Positions 6,307-8,805 of a stretch of DNA of 8,805 nucleotides are shown here, one piece after another. Source of the DNA: Caldilineaceae bacterium (GTDB taxonomy: Bacteria > Chloroflexota > Anaerolineae > Caldilineales > Caldilineaceae). Within the stretch, counting starts at the first letter, position 1; every line of letters begins with the position of its first letter. The position numbers and the translations under genes are program-made. The stretch lies in contig WGCB01000739.1 in assembly GCA_015494005.1 (NCBI GenBank), positions 1 to 8,805 on the forward strand, in the 5' to 3' direction. Under the pieces are notes generated by a model. The model was not told where the DNA came from and ran no database searches. It saw only the letters and a program-made list of their open reading frames with translations.

Positions 6307-6966
6307 ATGAGCATGAGCGATCAGATACAGGTCTTTATCGCCCTTCTTCTCTACCTGGCCTTCTTTGCCTGGTGTGGGTACCAGCGGGGCACCATGAAGG
6401 AATTTGTGACCTTTCTCGTGGCCGCCGGGGGGTATTTTGGGCTGCTGCGCTACCAGGGGCCCATCATCAAGGTGATCAACCTTTTCGGCAAGTTCATCGC
6501 CTTTGCCCGGGCCGGGGGGCTGACCAGCGACGACCCCAACGCCATCCTGCAGCTACGGGATGCGCCCAACATCGTCCAACCTGAAGACGCAGGAACGATC
6601 ATTTTTCTCATCTGGGCCATTCTCCTGATCCTGGCCTACGTGGGCACAGGACTGGCCGTGCCCCGAGAACGCAGCAAGCCAGGCGGTCTCGCCGTCCTGA
6701 TGGGGGTGATCAACGGGATCTTCTACCTGCTGGTCTTCCTGCCCCGGCTCATCGCCCTGGTCCTACCGGATGCGGAGATCAGCCAGGAGCTGGCCCAGGC
6801 GGGCTTCCGCAAGGTCATCTCCACCACCTCGGAGCTCATCGGGCAGAACTTCCAGGAGCTGTGGAGCGCGCTGGAGCCCCAGCGCTCCCTGATCTTCCTG
6901 CTGCTCATCACTGGCCTGGTGGTCCTGGCGGCCACCACGTTGAACAGCGCCAAGGCCCGTTCTTGA
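6307..6966 (+). CDS. CvpA-like polytopic membrane protein, first of a tandem pair
   Basis: This is an unnamed integral membrane protein of 219 residues. Hydrophobic segments are at about 7-24, 33-47, 97-118, 128-152 and 194-211, with a charged or amphipathic stretch between the last two (about 154-192). The first segment is followed by RGTMKE (27-32) and the fourth begins with GVINGIFYLL (133-142). An RGxxxE after the first helix and a glycine-rich fourth helix are the layout of CvpA (colicin V production) family proteins, so I call it CvpA-like on design, without clear sequence recognition. ATG 6307 was chosen because it immediately precedes the first helix; ATG 6313 (217 residues) is equally possible, and neither has a good ribosome site. 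It lies between murG and murC and 29 nt ahead of a similar gene. Function unknown; an envelope or division role is guessed from position only. Confidence 0.8.
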   Translation: MSMSDQIQVFIALLLYLAFFAWCGYQRGTMKEFVTFLVAAGGYFGLLRYQGPIIKVINLFGKFIAFARAGGLTSDDPNAILQLRDAPNIVQPEDAGTIIFLIWAILLILAYVGTGLAVPRERSKPGGLAVLMGVINGIFYLLVFLPRLIALVLPDAEISQELAQAGFRKVISTTSELIGQNFQELWSALEPQRSLIFLLLITGLVVLAATTLNSAKARS

Positions 6967-6995
6967 ACCATCACCCACCATGGGACTGATTTCGC

Positions 6996-7547
6996 ATGGG
7001 ACCCATCGAGGTTTACTTCATCACCATCGCGCTGATCGTCATGATCATCGGCGTGGTGCGAGGCTACCGCAGGGAGCTGGGCAGCACAGTCATCATCATG
7101 ACGGCCATCTTCCTGCTCACCTTCACCGCGGAGCTGACGGAGCCCATGGTGCTCCGGCTGGGCCAGCGGGTCCTGGACATCCAGGCCCAGGATGTGGCCA
7201 CTCGCAACGCAGTCCTGAGCCTGGTCTACACCCTGGTCTTCATCGCCATCGTCCTGGCGGGCTACGCGGGCCGCACGCTGGAGTTTCCTGGGCAGGAGGC
7301 CAAGGAGCCCTTGCGCACCCTGCTGAGCATGGCCATCGGCCTGCTCAACGGCTACCTGATCGCCGGCACCCTCTGGTACTACCAGGACAAGTTCGGCTAC
7401 CCGGCCCAGAGATGGGGCCTCATTCTGCCCGACTTCAGCGACACGGCTCGCACCCTGATCGGGCTCCTGCCCGAGCACATTCTTCCCTCCCCCACCTACT
7501 GGATGGTCCCCATCGCCGTCCTGATTATTCTGCGGGTGCGGGGATAA
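6996..7547 (+). CDS. CvpA-like polytopic membrane protein, second of a tandem pair
   Basis: This 183-residue membrane protein of unknown function has hydrophobic segments at about 4-21, 30-46, 72-91, 107-127 and 168-180. The first helix is followed by RGYRRE (22-27), the same RGxxxE pattern and spacing as its upstream neighbour, and the fourth contains GLLNG (115-119), matching the neighbour's GVING. Helix 1 with VVRGYRRELG is quite typical of CvpA proteins, making this the clearer member of the pair. ATG 6996 directly precedes the first helix. ATG 6980 is in another frame and gives a charged, non-family product. No clear ribosome site is visible in the 29-nt gap. The two proteins may be divergent duplicates and could form a heteromer, which is inference. 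The C-terminus ends shortly after the last helix (ILRVRG). Confidence 0.8.
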   Translation: MGPIEVYFITIALIVMIIGVVRGYRRELGSTVIIMTAIFLLTFTAELTEPMVLRLGQRVLDIQAQDVATRNAVLSLVYTLVFIAIVLAGYAGRTLEFPGQEAKEPLRTLLSMAIGLLNGYLIAGTLWYYQDKFGYPAQRWGLILPDFSDTARTLIGLLPEHILPSPTYWMVPIAVLIILRVRG

Positions 7548-7550
7548 CCA

Positions 7551-7587
7551 GCCCAAACCATGCCTGACATAAAGGCCCAAGCCATGC
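7551..7587 (+). repeat. Short direct repeat carrying two in-frame candidate start codons of murC
   Basis: GCCCAAACCATGC (7551-7563) and GCCCAAGCCATGC (7575-7587) differ at one base and are offset by 24 nt, eight codons. Each contains an ATG (7560 and 7584) in the murC frame. AAAGG at 7571-7575 lies 8 nt before the second ATG, which therefore is the better start. Confidence 0.6.
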
Positions 7588-8805
7588 GCCACAGCAGTCA
7601 GACAGTTCAGACGCCCGAACCTAAGCTACCTGAAGCCGAGAGCCCGCTCCCCGTAGGGTCTGGGACGTCTGCCTGGGAGCAGCGACTGAGCCAGGCCGAT
7701 CCCAGCCTGCGGGTGCATCTGCTGGGGATCGGCGGGGCGGGCCTTGGCCCTATCGCCTGGGTGCTCCACGAGCTGGGCCTCCAGGTCTCCGGGTCCGACC
7801 GGCAGGTCAACGAGCAGACGGCTCGGCTACAGGAGGCGGGCATCCGGGTCTTCCCCGAGCAGCGGGCAGAGAACCTGACCGGGATGGCTCCGGCAGAGCG
7901 GCCCCACGTGGTGCTCATGAGCAGTGCGGTGGGCGCGGACAACCCGGAACGCCAGGCCGCGGAGGCGCTGGGCATCCCCGTGGTGAAGCGCAGCCAGTTT
8001 CTGCCGGCCCTCCTGGCCCGGCGCAGCCTCATCGCGGTGGCCGGCAGCCACGGCAAGAGCACCACCAGCGCCATGATCGCCCAGGTGCTCCAGGACGCCG
8101 GCGTGGACGCGGGCTACATCCTGGGCTCCCCCTTGGCTGGCTACGGCAACGCCCGGGCAGGCAGCGCCCCCTGGTTCGTCCTGGAGGCAGACGAGTACGA
8201 CCGCACGTTCCTGGGCCTGCGCCCCACCGTGGCCGTGGTCACCAACGTGGAGTGGGACCACCCGGACTGCTACCCCTCCCCGGCCAGCTTCCGCCGGGCC
8301 TTCGCCCAGTTCACGGACAACGTCCACCGGGAGGGAGTGGTCATCTCCTGTGGGGACGATCCCGGTGCGGAGCAGCTGCGCCTCTTCGGGCCCAGCCGCC
8401 GCCAGTGGATCACCTACGGCCTGGGGGATGGGGTGGACATCCAGGCCCAGGAACCAGTGGCCGGGCCGGACGGGGGCTATCGAGCTCGGGTCCGCTGGTG
8501 GCAGGCGCCCGTGGGCGAGCTGGCCCTGCAGGTGCCCGGCCTCCACAACCTGCGCAACGCCCTGGCGGCCCTGGCCGTGGCCCGCTTCTGCGGAGTGGAC
8601 GCAAGCCAGGCCCTGACCAGCCTGGGTCGCTTCCCGGGGATCGCCCGCCGCTTCCAGCTCAAGGGGGAGGCCGAGGGCGTCACGGTGATCGACGACTACG
8701 CCCACCACCCCACGGAGATCCGGGCCACCCTGGCCGCGGCCCGGCGCCGCTTCCCGGACCGGCGCATCTGGGCCGTCTTCCAGCCCCACACCTTCAGCCG
8801 CACCC
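7584..8805 (+). CDS. murC: UDP-N-acetylmuramate--L-alanine ligase (MurC), 3' end missing
   Basis: MurC is the cytoplasmic ATP-dependent ligase that adds L-Ala to UDP-MurNAc, the first peptide step. It runs off the window after 407 full codons, with the last part of domain 3 missing. From ATG 7584: Rossmann motif LLGIGGAG (46-53), [17 protein letters not shown]-loop GSHGKSTT (154-161), [10 protein letters not shown] (201-210), [21 protein letters not shown] (350-357) and [10 protein letters not shown] (370-379), with FQPHTFSR at the edge. Mpl was considered, but the [12 protein letters not shown] and ARRF context fits MurC better. Deviations: the P-loop has Ser in place of the usual Thr twice (GTHGKTTT is the common form), and EADEYD has Tyr where many have Ser. 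About 41 hydrophilic residues precede [10 protein letters not shown], longer than usual. ATG 7560 would add eight more. It follows the second membrane-protein gene with a 36-nt gap. Confidence 0.94.
   Translation, partial: MRHSSQTVQTPEPKLPEAESPLPVGSGTSAWEQRLSQADPSLRVHLLGIGGAGLGPIAWVLHELGLQVSGSDRQVNEQTARLQEAGIRVFPEQRAENLTGMAPAERPHVVLMSSAVGADNPERQAAEALGIPVVKRSQFLPALLARRSLIAVAGSHGKSTTSAMIAQVLQDAGVDAGYILGSPLAGYGNARAGSAPWFVLEADEYDRTFLGLRPTVAVVTNVEWDHPDCYPSPASFRRAFAQFTDNVHREGVVISCGDDPGAEQLRLFGPSRRQWITYGLGDGVDIQAQEPVAGPDGGYRARVRWWQAPVGELALQVPGLHNLRNALAALAVARFCGVDASQALTSLGRFPGIARRFQLKGEAEGVTVIDDYAHHPTEIRATLAAARRRFPDRRIWAVFQPHTFSRT

Noticed and set aside
6999..7567. Alternative + strand frame starting near 6980 over the second membrane protein
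   Set aside because: The product is His/Pro/Arg-rich without hydrophobic segments, whereas the chosen frame gives clear membrane helices and CvpA-like motifs.
1..8805. tRNA, rRNA, CRISPR, insertion sequence or prophage elements
   Set aside because: No cloverleaf-like sequence, regularly spaced repeats, transposase-like coding or terminal repeats were seen by eye; nearly all of the window is Mur/Fts coding sequence.

Overview
The window is a stretch of a division and cell wall (dcw) cluster, all on the + strand: murF (5' end missing), mraY, murD, ftsW, murG, two small membrane proteins of CvpA-like design, and murC (3' end missing). DNA is GC-rich with strong G/C preference at third codon positions. 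The MurC (EADEYD and a following [13 protein letters not shown] motif) and MurD ([11 protein letters not shown]) sequences, plus the inserted membrane-protein pair, look to me like Chloroflexota (Caldilinea/Litorilinea-like). That placement is from memory of the families, not from a search.

Layout: 1-1029 murF, then mraY only 2 nt later (1032-2036). A 117-nt spacer with a 12-bp tandem repeat leads to murD (2154-3674). A 129-nt spacer leads to ftsW (3804-5189). murG (4990-6228) starts inside ftsW and shares 200 nt with it in another frame. A 78-nt spacer with a 7-bp inverted repeat leads to two membrane proteins (6307-6966 and 6996-7547), followed by murC (about 7584 to beyond 8805).

How the genes work together: MurC and MurD add the first amino acids to UDP-MurNAc and MurF adds the terminal dipeptide. 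MraY moves the pentapeptide precursor to the lipid carrier (lipid I), MurG adds GlcNAc (lipid II), and FtsW polymerises glycan at the septum. The set is a nearly complete lipid II pathway. No murE, murB or ftsQ/ftsZ lies inside the window.

The most unusual element is the ftsW/murG junction. FtsW carries a 70-residue, Arg/Ser-rich C-terminal tail whose codons overprint the start of murG. MurG has a 40-residue Ala/Pro/Gly-rich insertion in its N-terminal Rossmann domain exactly within the shared DNA. Third-position base use indicates that the MurG frame is the better-optimised one in the first part of the overlap and the FtsW frame in the second part. The remaining genes are conventional, with some family-level deviations in MurD, MurC, MurF and FtsW that are listed as findings.
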